Origin: Robertmurraya kyonggiensis
Lineage (GTDB): Bacteria; Bacillota; Bacilli; Bacillales; Cytobacillaceae
Direction of reading: 5' to 3'
Assembly: GCF_005116465.1 (NCBI RefSeq)
Contig: NZ_SWBM01000001.1
Location: 1 to 64,000, forward strand
DNA: 64,000 bases
The notes under the pieces are model-generated. The model saw only the letters and a list, made by a program, of their open reading frames with translations, did no database searches and was not told the origin of the DNA. The position numbers were made by a program, and so were the translations under genes. The stretch's first letter is position 1. Each line of letters begins with the position of its first letter. This document shows, one piece after another, positions 25,260 through 32,746 of the stretch.

Positions 25260-25655
25260 ATGGGAAGAATCATTCATTTTGAAATTCATGTTGATGACAT
25301 GGAGCGGGCTAAATCGTTTTACGGAGAAGTATTTGGATGGACATTTCAAGATTGGAGTGACTATGCGGGAATGCCTTATTTTGGGGCAGTAACTGGTCCA
25401 GAAAACGAATTAGGAATTAATGGAGCATTAATGAAGAGGCAAGGTCCACCTCCGGAACCAAACCAAGCTCTAAACGGTTTTGCTTGTACAATGGGAGTGG
25501 AAGACTATGATTCTGTTGAAGCGAAAATTCTCCAAAACGGAGGCAAGGTAGCGTTGCCAAAACATCCTTTACCAGGTATGGCGTGGCAAGGTTATTATTT
25601 AGATTCAGAAGGCAATGTATTTGGTATCCATCAACCAGACGAAAATGCAAAATGA
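25260..25655 (+). CDS. VOC family (glyoxalase-like) protein
   Basis: A 131-residue vicinal-oxygen-chelate domain. Its first beta-alpha-beta unit has IIHFEIHVDDMERAKSFYGE (residues 4-23) and its second ends with GYYLDSEGNVFGIHQPDENA. Possible metal ligands are H6 or H8 and H124. The motif FYGEVFGW resembles the small CFP-30B-like subgroup with no known substrate. SD AGGAGG precedes the ATG. A bidirectional terminator separates it from the convergent siderophore-binding gene. Confidence 0.87.
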   Translation: MGRIIHFEIHVDDMERAKSFYGEVFGWTFQDWSDYAGMPYFGAVTGPENELGINGALMKRQGPPPEPNQALNGFACTMGVEDYDSVEAKILQNGGKVALPKHPLPGMAWQGYYLDSEGNVFGIHQPDENAK

Positions 25656-25658
25656 TGA

Positions 25659-25693
25659 AAAAGAAGTCCATCTGAGTCGATGGACTTCTTTTC
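25659..25693. terminator. Bidirectional terminator between the VOC gene and the siderophore-binding gene
   Basis: Stem AAAAGAAGTCCATC / GATGGACTTCTTTT with a short loop. A-run and T-run on the two sides let it act for both convergent genes. Confidence 0.88.
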
Positions 25694-25695
25694 GA

Positions 25696-26616
25696 TTATT
25701 GTAGAAACGATTTTTCAAAGATTTCTAGAAGGTACTCGAGAGTGATAGGATCACTGTATGTGGATGCCTTCGTATTTATTTCGAATACATGGTCGTTCTT
25801 CACAGCAGGGATGTTCTTCCATGAATCGGTCTCTAAAAATGAATTATCAACATCTGGATTTTTACTTAAGATTACATAATCCCCAGCAAAATCAGGAATT
25901 AATTCTAATGAGATCGTATAAACTCCTGATTCAAGTGCCTTTTCTTTTACGATATCAGGCATTTTCAAGCCCATGGCTTGATACAATATTTCCGTTCCGC
26001 GGGCATAGTTATTTCCGAAGACATACATCTCCTTACCGCCACTTTCAATGACAGAAACGGTGGCATCTTCACCAATCTTTGCTCGTATTTTTTCTCCAGC
26101 AGTTGCTGTACGCTCTTTGAAATCGTCAACCCATTCGGTTGCTTCCTTTTCTTTGTTTAAAAGTTTACCAATTTCAATTTGCTGTGTTAAATAATCTAAT
26201 TTCCCCCAAGTGTACACGACAGTCGGTGCAATATCTCCTAATTTATCAAGATTCTGCATATGAGAACCAGCAATAATTAAGTCTGGTTCTAGTTCAATAA
26301 TTTTCTCCAAGTTTACCTCTGATACGATTTCTACTTCTTTAAGCTTGTCAGTGAATAGGGGATTTGCATTCGTCCATTCATCAATCCCAACGATTTTTCC
26401 ATCCAATGCTAATACATTAGGACCGTTTGTGAGGGCAACGATTCTTTCTGGATTTTTTGGAACCTCAACTGGCCCAATTTCTGATTCGTATGTAAATGTG
26501 TCTTTTTCTGTCTCAGTATTGGCAGATTTCATTGATTCAGATGCATTGCTATTTCCGCAAGCGCTAAGGATAAGTCCAAACAAGAGTAATAATATTGCAA
26601 TAGTGAGCTTCTTAAT
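25696..26616 (-). CDS. Iron-siderophore ABC transporter substrate-binding lipoprotein
   Basis: A roughly 306-residue FecB/FhuD-type receptor. The mature part opens EVPKNPERIVAL and has GIDEWTN and EPDLIIAG in the first lobe. A long backbone helix near residue 160 joins a second lobe ending NDHVFEINTKA. It binds a ferric siderophore outside the cell; no permease is adjacent. The only standard start, TTG at 26583, would leave nine residues before the lipobox Cys. Reading upstream in frame gives a normal lipoprotein signal (KKLTIAILLLLFGLILSAC) starting at ATT 26616, nine bases after SD AAGGAGG. I annotate that ATT as the probable start. Two Fur boxes lie upstream. Confidence 0.85.
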   Translation of the reverse strand: MKKLTIAILLLLFGLILSACGNSNASESMKSANTETEKDTFTYESEIGPVEVPKNPERIVALTNGPNVLALDGKIVGIDEWTNANPLFTDKLKEVEIVSEVNLEKIIELEPDLIIAGSHMQNLDKLGDIAPTVVYTWGKLDYLTQQIEIGKLLNKEKEATEWVDDFKERTATAGEKIRAKIGEDATVSVIESGGKEMYVFGNNYARGTEILYQAMGLKMPDIVKEKALESGVYTISLELIPDFAGDYVILSKNPDVDNSFLETDSWKNIPAVKNDHVFEINTKASTYSDPITLEYLLEIFEKSFLQ

Positions 26617-26650
26617 AGTAATCTTCCTCCTTATAAAACCTAATTAATAA

Positions 26651-26665
26651 TGATAATCATTATCA
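26651..26665 (-). promoter_or_regulatory. Fur box
   Basis: TGATAATCATTATCA is a perfect 7-1-7 Fur box, about 35 bases upstream of the siderophore-binding gene's start. It implies repression in iron-replete cells. Confidence 0.92.
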
Positions 26666-26686
26666 ATAAATCTATGATAATGTAAA

Positions 26687-26701
26687 TGAGAATGATTGTC
26701 A
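26687..26701 (-). promoter_or_regulatory. Second Fur-like box
   Basis: TGAGAATGATTGTCA matches the 7-1-7 Fur consensus with one mismatch per arm. It lies 21 bases beyond the first box and suggests cooperative Fur binding over the promoter. Confidence 0.75.
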
Positions 26702-26801
26702 ATGAAACGTTTTCACTCATGATATGATTTTGTCGTGTGAGAAGAAAATATTAAACTAGATTATGTTCTTGCTGACTATATTTTTATAAAAATCGATATC
26801 A

Positions 26802-26829
26802 CAAAACTTTTCCGTATATTTCGTGCGTC
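26802..26829 (+). promoter_or_regulatory. Candidate ECF (SigV-type) autoregulatory promoter
   Basis: A -35-like CAAAACTTTT and a -10-like CGTC (26826-26829) followed by TATATA lie about 50 bases before sigV. SigV promoters have TGAAAC and CGTC; the -35 here is imperfect and the spacer is 18, a little long. Inferred from pattern only. Confidence 0.4.
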
Positions 26830-26880
26830 TATATACTGTAAGCCCGTTAGCTAACGAGAAGAAACAAGGAGATGTGTTAT

Positions 26881-27381
26881 GTGTTAAGGAAGAAGCCTAG
26901 GCAGGAAGAAATAATTGCTGAGTATATGATACAAAACAAAGAGCGTTTTTATCGTCTTGCTTACAGTTATGTTCAGAATCCTGATGATGCACTTGATATT
27001 GTACAAGATTCTATTCATAAGGCCATTACATCAAAAACTTTAAAAGATGAAAAAGCGATTAAAAGTTGGTTCTATCGCATTGTTGTGAATACATCCTTAG
27101 ATTTTCTTAGGAGGAAAAAGAAAGTAACGGTAGTAGATGATACTACAATTCAGTTGCAAATGAGTGGTCATCAAGATCACTATACAGATATTGATTTGCA
27201 TCAGTCATTAAACGAGTTACTTCCTGAATATCGAAGTGTCGTTGTCCTTCGATATTTCGAAGATTTAAAACTTGAGGAAGTAGCGGAAATTTTAGACTTG
27301 AATGTGAACACTGTGAAAACTCGGTTATATAAAGCATTAAAAATACTTCGGGTACAAATGGATTCAGAGGAGGCCAAATAA
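26881..27381 (+). CDS. sigV: ECF RNA polymerase sigma factor, SigV-like
   Basis: A 166-residue ECF sigma factor. Sigma-2 is FYRLAYSYVQNPDDALDIVQ (near residue 22) through SWFYRIVVNTSLDFLRRKKK. Sigma-4 is LPEYRSVVVLRYFEDLKLEE with recognition helix NVNTVKTRLYKALK. Wording is very close to B. subtilis SigV, which turns on lysozyme resistance. I chose GTG 26881, nine bases after SD AAGGAG; the ATG at 26872 abuts the SD. It is followed directly by the rsiV-like anti-sigma gene, but oatA, the third gene of the B. subtilis operon, is absent here. Confidence 0.88.
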   Translation: MLRKKPRQEEIIAEYMIQNKERFYRLAYSYVQNPDDALDIVQDSIHKAITSKTLKDEKAIKSWFYRIVVNTSLDFLRRKKKVTVVDDTTIQLQMSGHQDHYTDIDLHQSLNELLPEYRSVVVLRYFEDLKLEEVAEILDLNVNTVKTRLYKALKILRVQMDSEEAK

Positions 27382-28248
27382 ATGAATGATAAAAAACTAG
27401 AGCAATTGAAGGAACAATATAAAGAAATTCCGATTCCATTAGAATTAAATAGGGTGGTTTATCAAGCCTTAGAAAAAAGAAATTCGAGAAAGTCTCTTTA
27501 TCGCTGGGGAGTTGGAGTAGCAGCGGCAGTAATTATTTTTTCAACAAGCATTAATGTCAGTTCTGCTTTTGCAAAATCCCTAGCAGATGTGCCGGTAGTA
27601 GGCGACATTGTTGAGGTATTAACCTTTAAAAAGATCGCGGTGGATAAAGGAAATTATCAAGCTGATCTTGATGTACAGAAAGTACAAATGGACAATAAAG
27701 CACTAGAAGAGGGCTTAAATTTAAAGTATCTGGAAGAAAGTAAAGCACTTTATGAAAAGTTCATGAGTGAAATGAAAGCTCAAAAGGCTTTTGGTGAAGA
27801 CGGTCATCTAAGCGTAGATAGCGGGTTTGAGATTAAGACGGATACCGAGCAACTATTATCAATGGGTCGTTACGTGGAGGAAACACAAGGTTCTTCCATG
27901 ACAACATTACAGTACGATACGATTGATAAACAGAATCAGTTATTCGTGACATTGCCGAGTCTTTTTAAAAATGATACGTATATTGAAGTTATCAGCGAAA
28001 GTATCAAAAAGCAGATGAAACAGCAAATGGAAGAAGACTCTTCAAAGATTTACTGGATTGAATCATCTGATATGGATCCATTCACGTCGATTTCCAAAGA
28101 CCAAGATTTCTATATTAATGCAGAGCATCAGTTGGTCATTTCATTTGATGAGTTCGAAGTGGCACCGGGTTATATGGGGGTAGTGGAGTTTGTGATACCA
28201 ACTGAAGTGGTGCAGGATATTGTAGTGAGTGATGAGTATCTAAAATAA
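27382..28248 (+). CDS. rsiV: Anti-sigma factor RsiV-like, lysozyme-sensing
   Basis: A 288-residue single-pass membrane protein. A cytoplasmic sigma-binding segment (1-35) is followed by one helix (about 41-60, WGVGVAAAVIIFSTSINVSS) and an extracellular domain with the DUF4163/DUF3298 pattern. That pattern includes SADLDVQKV-like, TLQYDTIDKQ and the ending FDEFEVAPGYMGVVEFVIP. In B. subtilis the RsiV ectodomain binds lysozyme and is then cleaved, freeing SigV. It starts immediately after the sigV stop with SD GAGGAGG. The family is clear; the ligand is inferred. Confidence 0.87.
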   Translation: MNDKKLEQLKEQYKEIPIPLELNRVVYQALEKRNSRKSLYRWGVGVAAAVIIFSTSINVSSAFAKSLADVPVVGDIVEVLTFKKIAVDKGNYQADLDVQKVQMDNKALEEGLNLKYLEESKALYEKFMSEMKAQKAFGEDGHLSVDSGFEIKTDTEQLLSMGRYVEETQGSSMTTLQYDTIDKQNQLFVTLPSLFKNDTYIEVISESIKKQMKQQMEEDSSKIYWIESSDMDPFTSISKDQDFYINAEHQLVISFDEFEVAPGYMGVVEFVIPTEVVQDIVVSDEYLK

Positions 28249-28255
28249 GGTTCGA

Positions 28256-28284
28256 AAAAATCCCTTCTCGAAATTTGAGAGGGG
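28256..28284. terminator. Bidirectional terminator between rsiV and nirK
   Basis: Stem AAATCCCTTCTC / GAGAGGGGATTT with loop GAAATTT, between convergent genes. Confidence 0.8.
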
Positions 28285-28294
28285 ATTTGTACTT

Positions 28295-29356
28295 TTAATG
28301 GCTCATTTCAGTTGTAGTTCCATCATCTTCACCAGTTTTTGTTACCTTAAGTGTAGCAACTGCTCCTTTTGTTGCATGGTTGAATTGATGGGTAACGATT
28401 GGGTAGCTTCCTTCGCGTGTCACAGTGAATTCAACAACGGCTCCACCACTAGCAGGCAACATTACGGTTTGAAGACCTTTCATATGGTTGTATGGATTGC
28501 CGTCCATATATACATCGTCGAATACCGTACCAACGACATGGAATGAGCTAACTTCGTTCGGTCCTACGTTATTAATATAGATTCTGACTTTATCGCCGAC
28601 TTTAGCTAATAATGGTTTTTCTTTTAGCGTAAAAGTATCCCCGTTTGTATTTGGGTCGCCTTCTTTTAATGCTTTCGTAGAGAATACAACATGACTAGGA
28701 ACCCCATTCGTAAAGTCATCTAAATCATTGTATTTATACCATTCGTTTTGAACTAGCACATATTCTCTATCAATCTCTTTATCTGTTGGGTATCCATCCT
28801 TTGGTTTGACAATGATGGTACCGTGCATGCCGTTCGCGATATGAGAAAGAACGGGTGTTGTCCCACAATGATACATAAAGACACCTGGATTAGTTGCTGG
28901 ATAGCTAAATGAACCAGTTTCGTCAGGTTCTACGTTTGAAAAATCATGGGACGGTGCTGCATGTACAGCATGAAAATCCATACTATGTGGGATTGCTGGG
29001 TCCATATTCTTTAGAGTGAAATTAATGGTATCACCTTCATTTACCACTACGACTGGTCCTGGTGCCTCTCCATTGAATGTCCATGCTTTGTATATTTCCC
29101 CTTTGTCGATTTCAATATCTGTTATTTGGGACGTCATTTCAACATTGACCTCTGCCGGACCTACACGCTCAATTTTTAAAGGAGTAGGTGCCTGATTTAG
29201 TCCTTCATGTGGCTGAATCACCGTAGTAGTGCTTGTTTCTGCTGCCATTGCTTTGTGTTCTGTATCCTTGTCTTTTGAATCTGCTTGCTGGTTACATCCT
29301 GTTAAAAGTCCTATGCCTAACGCTGAAGTAAGAAGAATTTTTACACCTTTATTCAT
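28295..29356 (-). CDS. nirK: Copper-containing nitrite reductase, lipoprotein
   Basis: A 353-residue two-cupredoxin-domain enzyme that reduces nitrite to nitric oxide outside the membrane. It has a lipoprotein signal with LLTGC. HSMDFHAVHAAP (near residue 120) supplies type 1 and type 2 copper His ligands. GVFMYHCGTTPVLSHIANGMHG (near 160) supplies the type 1 Cys, His and Met and a type 2 His. The segment SFHVVGTVFDDVY provides the remaining type 2 His. It reads like Geobacillus-type NirK. The ATG at 29356 has SD AAGGAGG. It is a single-gene unit: no nor or nos genes are nearby. Confidence 0.9.
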   Translation of the reverse strand: MNKGVKILLTSALGIGLLTGCNQQADSKDKDTEHKAMAAETSTTTVIQPHEGLNQAPTPLKIERVGPAEVNVEMTSQITDIEIDKGEIYKAWTFNGEAPGPVVVVNEGDTINFTLKNMDPAIPHSMDFHAVHAAPSHDFSNVEPDETGSFSYPATNPGVFMYHCGTTPVLSHIANGMHGTIIVKPKDGYPTDKEIDREYVLVQNEWYKYNDLDDFTNGVPSHVVFSTKALKEGDPNTNGDTFTLKEKPLLAKVGDKVRIYINNVGPNEVSSFHVVGTVFDDVYMDGNPYNHMKGLQTVMLPASGGAVVEFTVTREGSYPIVTHQFNHATKGAVATLKVTKTGEDDGTTTEMSH

Positions 29357-29434
29357 TTGTGTTTCCTCCTTAAATTTCAATTCCTTATATACCTTCATCA
29401 TAGTGTCGAATTTATTCTAAATAGGTGATCTTTC

Positions 29435-29458
29435 TCACAAACGGACCCGTATCTGTGA
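29435..29458 (-). promoter_or_regulatory. Dyad in the nirK promoter region
   Basis: Outer arms TCACA / TGTGA enclose inner arms ACGG / CCGT. The arms resemble half-sites of CRP/Fnr regulators, but their order is reversed relative to the usual TGTGA-N6-TCACA. It may be an operator; the regulator is unknown. Confidence 0.35.
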
Positions 29459-29600
29459 AGGATTTGTGAATACTTATTCAGTTTTGCGAAAGGTGGACTA
29501 ATAAGTTGTGGGGATATATTAGAATGAGAATTTTTGTTTTATTAAGGAATCCTAGGGAAAGTTGTCCGCTGATGTTACAATGAATCTATGAGGATACAAA

Positions 29601-30209
29601 ATGAGCGGGGTGTGTAATTTGAAAGACTTTATAGCATTTGATTTTGAAACGGCTAATAGAAAAAGACATAGTATTTGTTCGGTAGGAATGATCTTTGTTG
29701 AGGATGGAAAAATTGTAGATTCTATTTATCAACTGATTAATCCAGAAGAGCATTTTGATCGGATTAATGTTTCGATTCATGGGATCGTGCCGGAGGATGT
29801 AATAGGGGCACCAACATTTGATGTCTTTTATCATTCTATTAAAAATAAAATAGAAAACAAATTGATGGTGGCACACAATTTGTCATTTGATGGCTATGCA
29901 CTTCGTGACAATTTGGCTCGGTATGAAGTGCTGCCGAGTTATAATCAATTTCTATGTACCTATCAAATGTCTAGAAGAATACTTCCTGGTCTTCGAACTT
30001 ATCAACTCAATTCCTTATGTAATCACTTTGGAATTGAGTTAGTGAATCACCATCATGCTTTGGATGATGCAGAGGCATGCGCTTATTTAATGTTAAAGTT
30101 GACGAATGATTATGGGATATCGGATTTTGAAGAACTCTATGCGAAAACAAAGATTAAGCCTGGAGAAATCTCGGTTGGAACATTTCGTTCATCACTTGTG
30201 AGTAAATAA
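29601..30209 (+). CDS. DnaQ-like 3'-5' exonuclease (DEDDh)
   Basis: A roughly 200-residue exonuclease-domain protein. Exo I is FIAFDFETAN (near residue 10), Exo II is MVAHNLSFDGYALRDNL (near 90) and Exo III is NHHHALDDAEACAYL (near 150). Together they provide the two-metal DEDD-h site that removes 3' nucleotides. It resembles stand-alone epsilon-like exonucleases of Firmicutes, whose role in repair or RNA turnover is not fixed. ATG 29601 has a weak SD (AGGA); TTG 29619, after GGGGTG, is an equally possible start. Confidence 0.87.
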   Translation: MSGVCNLKDFIAFDFETANRKRHSICSVGMIFVEDGKIVDSIYQLINPEEHFDRINVSIHGIVPEDVIGAPTFDVFYHSIKNKIENKLMVAHNLSFDGYALRDNLARYEVLPSYNQFLCTYQMSRRILPGLRTYQLNSLCNHFGIELVNHHHALDDAEACAYLMLKLTNDYGISDFEELYAKTKIKPGEISVGTFRSSLVSK

Positions 30210-30216
30210 TGGATTA

Positions 30217-30253
30217 AAAGGTGGTTTCAGTGAATTCTGGAGCCACCTTTTTT
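30217..30253 (+). terminator. Terminator after the DnaQ-like gene
   Basis: Stem AAAGGTGGTTTC / GGAGCCACCTTT with a loop of about ten bases, then TTTTTGC. Confidence 0.85.
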
Positions 30254-30284
30254 GCTCTGTAAAAGATGAGGGATGAATTTATTA

Positions 30285-30478
30285 CATTGAAAAATAGGCG
30301 TAAATTTCCGGCTAAATTAAAAAAATCACCTATTCCTCTATAAATAAGCGGAATTTTTCCGGTAAAGCTATACATTTTTCATGATATTAAGGCTTTATAG
30401 GTCATTTAGCGGAAAATCTCCGCCTATTTCACCTGATATCTATTAATTCATCAAAATAGACGGAATTTGTCCGGTTAA
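30285..30478 (+). repeat. 194-bp intergenic repeat, copy A
   Basis: A noncoding element made of successive small hairpins with the words AATAAGCGGAATTTTTCCGG and TTAGCGGAAAATCTCCGCCT. The reverse complement of 49921-50114 matches it along its whole 194 bases with only scattered changes. The best-conserved parts are AGCTATACATTTTTCATGAT and the CGGAAAATCTCCGCCTATTT block. It lies downstream of the DnaQ-like gene and contains no ORF. Confidence 0.8.
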
Positions 30479-30555
30479 AGTGGATGCAGCACCTGTCGAA
30501 GATCAAAAAATCAACAATGAACAATAACAGAATCAAATTAAAAAAACACAAGAGA

Positions 30556-31263
30556 TTATTTTTTTCTAAATAGAGCAGTCCATAAGAAAGGAACTCCAAA
30601 GAGCTGGTTCGGTGGCTCAATTTCTTTCATTTTACGAATCTCAATTACTTCATAATCATGAAAGATCTCTTTTAGCTTTTCTTCCGTATAGCCCAATCCC
30701 CCTTGAAGACTACGTAATCGATAGACTTCCCAATCGGAAATATTCGCTCCACCTAGTTCTCCGTTGGGGATAAAACATGTTAATCCGAAGTAACCATTAG
30801 GCTTTAATGCTTTGTTGAGTAATTCTAGATAACTCATTCTGCGATGAGGGGCGATATGATGAAAGCAGCCAGAATCATAAACGATGTCGTAGGTACCTTT
30901 TTCATGCTCTAAATCAAAAATACTTTTGTTGATAAAATTAACCTGGATGTTCTTTTCAATGGCTCTTTCTCTTCCCCAGGAGATTCCTTCTTCAGATAAA
31001 TCAACCGCATCAACAGAAAATCCATTTTCGGCCAGATAAATGGCGTTTCTTCCTGGACCGCAACCAAGTTCAAGTGCCCGACCTGAGTGGAAAAATCCTT
31101 GGTCAAAGTAGCTCACTAAGTTTTCGTCTGGAGCATTCACAAAGAAAGGTATTTGTTTCTCTCGATTAGCGTAAAAATTGTTCCAATTAAATTGTGAGTT
31201 TTCTAGTAATAAAGTATCGAGCATTTCTAAAAGATCATCGTAATTATGAATTGACTCTTTCAT
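30556..31263 (-). CDS. Class I SAM-dependent methyltransferase
   Basis: A 235-residue Rossmann-fold methyltransferase. Motif I is ALELGCGPGRNAIYLAENGF (near residue 63), motif II acidic end VDAVDLS and motif IV YDIVYDSGCFHHI. The N-terminal FNWNNFYANREKQIPFF and the short C-terminal sheet LFGVPFLWTALFRKK resemble YjhP/TehB-like small-molecule methyltransferases. The substrate is unknown. It is a single gene whose start follows a GGGATAGACATG context. Confidence 0.85.
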   Translation of the reverse strand: MKESIHNYDDLLEMLDTLLLENSQFNWNNFYANREKQIPFFVNAPDENLVSYFDQGFFHSGRALELGCGPGRNAIYLAENGFSVDAVDLSEEGISWGRERAIEKNIQVNFINKSIFDLEHEKGTYDIVYDSGCFHHIAPHRRMSYLELLNKALKPNGYFGLTCFIPNGELGGANISDWEVYRLRSLQGGLGYTEEKLKEIFHDYEVIEIRKMKEIEPPNQLFGVPFLWTALFRKK

Positions 31264-31712
31264 GTCTATCCCTCAATTCAATATGTATATTTGTATTATA
31301 CAAAAGGGGGCTGCTTGCTAAGTTACGACAAAGTTAAAATGGCATTAAATATGCTGGTTCTGTAGACTTTTAGTTGAGCAATTTTATCCTAATAGAGTGG
31401 CATAATTGGACCAATTTTAAGAAGAAACCCCGTTTTAGACTTATCATACATAGCTGATATAAAGGCGGATAGGAAGTTAGTAAAGGGCATTTAAACTTTA
31501 TGGGAAATTGGGTTCTTAGACATATCGTTACAAATGTTAAAATATTATTACGTGAAGAAAAGAGGAAAGTTCTTGGAAATAGAGAATAACTATTTTGAGG
31601 TGAAAAAAGAATTGTACGTATCAAAATAAGAAGAATTATCGAATAGGTTGATTCTTGCAGTATCGTATATTTTATAAGTGAACTCATATTTAATAGAAAG
31701 CAGGTCAATTCA
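31264..31712 (+). other. Intergenic stretch between the methyltransferase and YcxB-like genes
   Basis: About 450 AT-rich bases between two divergent genes. I see no convincing ORF, RNA structure or repeat. Each end should hold one of the two promoters, and the length is greater than that needs. Confidence 0.5.
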
Positions 31713-32222
31713 ATGCAAATAAAGTACAGCCTAACAGAAGAAGACTATCTAAATTTCAATCTTTTTCATATGAAAAATTCTAAGACGGCAAACAAAGCAT
31801 TAAAAGTTCAAAGGTATTTGATTCCTATCGTCTACATGGTGGTTGCTTATGTTTTTGCAAGAGTACTAGATGGTTCGTATATTCTCTCGTTCAGTATTTT
31901 TGGCATTATGGGGATCCTTTGGATTATTTTTTATCCTAAGTATCATTACAATTTTGTCCTACGACAAGTACGGAAAATGATAACAGAAGGCAATAATGAA
32001 GGATTATTAGGGGAACACCTGATGACGATTTCGGAAGAAGGGGTCCACGACGCGAATCCTCAAGGGGAAACGAAAGTGAGTTGGTCTGGGATTCAGGATC
32101 TCAAGGAGGACGAGCATTATCTTTATTTATACAATAGTGCGGTGAGTGCGTATATCCTTCCTAAAAGGGAAGTGCATGATTTAGCAGAATTAAGAACGAC
32201 ATTGAATTCTAAAATCAAATAG
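31713..32222 (+). CDS. YcxB-like membrane protein
   Basis: A 169-residue protein with two adjacent hydrophobic helices (about residues 36-54 and 58-74, LIPIVYMVVAYVFARVL and FSIFGIMGILWIIFY). A C-terminal soluble domain, GEHLMTISEEGVHDANPQGE then VSWSGIQDL and YILPKR, is the pattern of the YcxB-like family. Its function is unknown. A weak SD GCAGGT precedes the ATG, and a strong terminator follows. No neighbours suggest a role. Confidence 0.78.
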   Translation: MQIKYSLTEEDYLNFNLFHMKNSKTANKALKVQRYLIPIVYMVVAYVFARVLDGSYILSFSIFGIMGILWIIFYPKYHYNFVLRQVRKMITEGNNEGLLGEHLMTISEEGVHDANPQGETKVSWSGIQDLKEDEHYLYLYNSAVSAYILPKREVHDLAELRTTLNSKIK

Positions 32223-32223
32223 A

Positions 32224-32268
32224 CTCACGAAAAAAGACCTGGACAACTCCAAGTCTTTTTTTCGTGAG
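32224..32268 (+). terminator. Terminator after the YcxB-like gene
   Basis: Stem CTCACGAAAAAAGAC / GTCTTTTTTTCGTGAG with loop CTGGACAACTCCAA. The A and T runs would let it act in both directions. Confidence 0.88.
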
Positions 32269-32338
32269 CTAAAAAAAAAATCATCTTTTTAAATGAAATA
32301 TATTTGACAACAGGGGAATATACTCATATTATAATCTT

Positions 32339-32361
32339 AAAAGTTGCACGAGGGCAAAATA
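32339..32361 (+). promoter_or_regulatory. Upstream copy of the feo operator
   Basis: AAAAGTTGCACGAGGGCAAA followed by ATA is the same element as the perfect palindrome 113 bases downstream, with a damaged left arm (TTGCAC in place of TTGCCC). It lies upstream of the likely -10 sequence TATAAT at 32404. Confidence 0.55.
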
Positions 32362-32451
32362 TTGAGTTGCGGTTAATATTGTTCGTTTAAGCAAACAGAA
32401 CATGTATAATATGGAATATTCTATAGAAGAGGAATTCACTTTTTTTTAACA

Positions 32452-32474
32452 AAAAGTTGCCCTAGGGCAAAATA
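32452..32474 (+). promoter_or_regulatory. Palindromic feo operator, DtxR/MntR-like
   Basis: Perfect 14-bp palindrome TTGCCCTAGGGCAA (32457-32470) within AAAAGTTGCCCTAGGGCAAA. It lies about 25 bases before feoA. The shape recalls sites of DtxR-family metal regulators such as MntR, and it is unlike the Fur boxes at 26651. It would lie in the 5' leader and block transcription when iron or manganese is sufficient. Confidence 0.6.
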
Positions 32475-32494
32475 AAAGACAAGGGGAAATATAT

Positions 32495-32746
32495 ATGGAC
32501 GAATCTAACAAAATCTCATTGTTTCAAGGAAAGAAAGGAAATCTCATTAAAATTTCATCAATTTCGTTGGAAGGTGTAATGAGAAGAAGATTGTTAGACC
32601 TAGGGTTTGTGCCCGGAGCAATTGTAGAAGTTATAAAGAAAAGCCCTTTGGGTGATCCGATTGCATTCCGGGTTAGTCAAACGACTATTGCTTTACGAAA
32701 AGAGGAAAGCATGAAAATTGAAGGGGAGTTGGTGAATCATGAATAA
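32495..32746 (+). CDS. feoA: Ferrous iron transport protein A
   Basis: An 83-residue SH3-like protein, the cytoplasmic partner of the FeoB iron(II) channel. The family pattern is visible in RRRLLDLGFVPGAIVEVIKK (residues about 30-49), PLGDPIAFRV and TIALRKEES. SD AAGGGGAAAT precedes the ATG. It overlaps the GTPase-domain gene of feoB by eight bases, so the two are co-translated. Confidence 0.92.
   Translation: MDESNKISLFQGKKGNLIKISSISLEGVMRRRLLDLGFVPGAIVEVIKKSPLGDPIAFRVSQTTIALRKEESMKIEGELVNHE

Noticed and set aside
25204-25392. A 62-codon frame starting just after SD AAGGAGG, ahead of the VOC gene
   Set aside because: The spacing from SD to ATG is only three bases and the frame overlaps most of the well-supported VOC gene out of frame. 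The SD may be a relic of a leader peptide, but nothing else supports it.
29454-29475. Classical Fnr box (TGTGA-N6-TCACA) before nirK
   Set aside because: TGTGA motifs are present, but none is followed at six bases by TCACA; only a reversed-order dyad is seen.
31264-31712. A 112-codon minus-strand frame in the 450-base gap (31370-31708)
   Set aside because: Low-complexity Leu/Ile/Ser composition, no SD, no recognisable domain, and it covers the presumed promoter of the YcxB-like gene.
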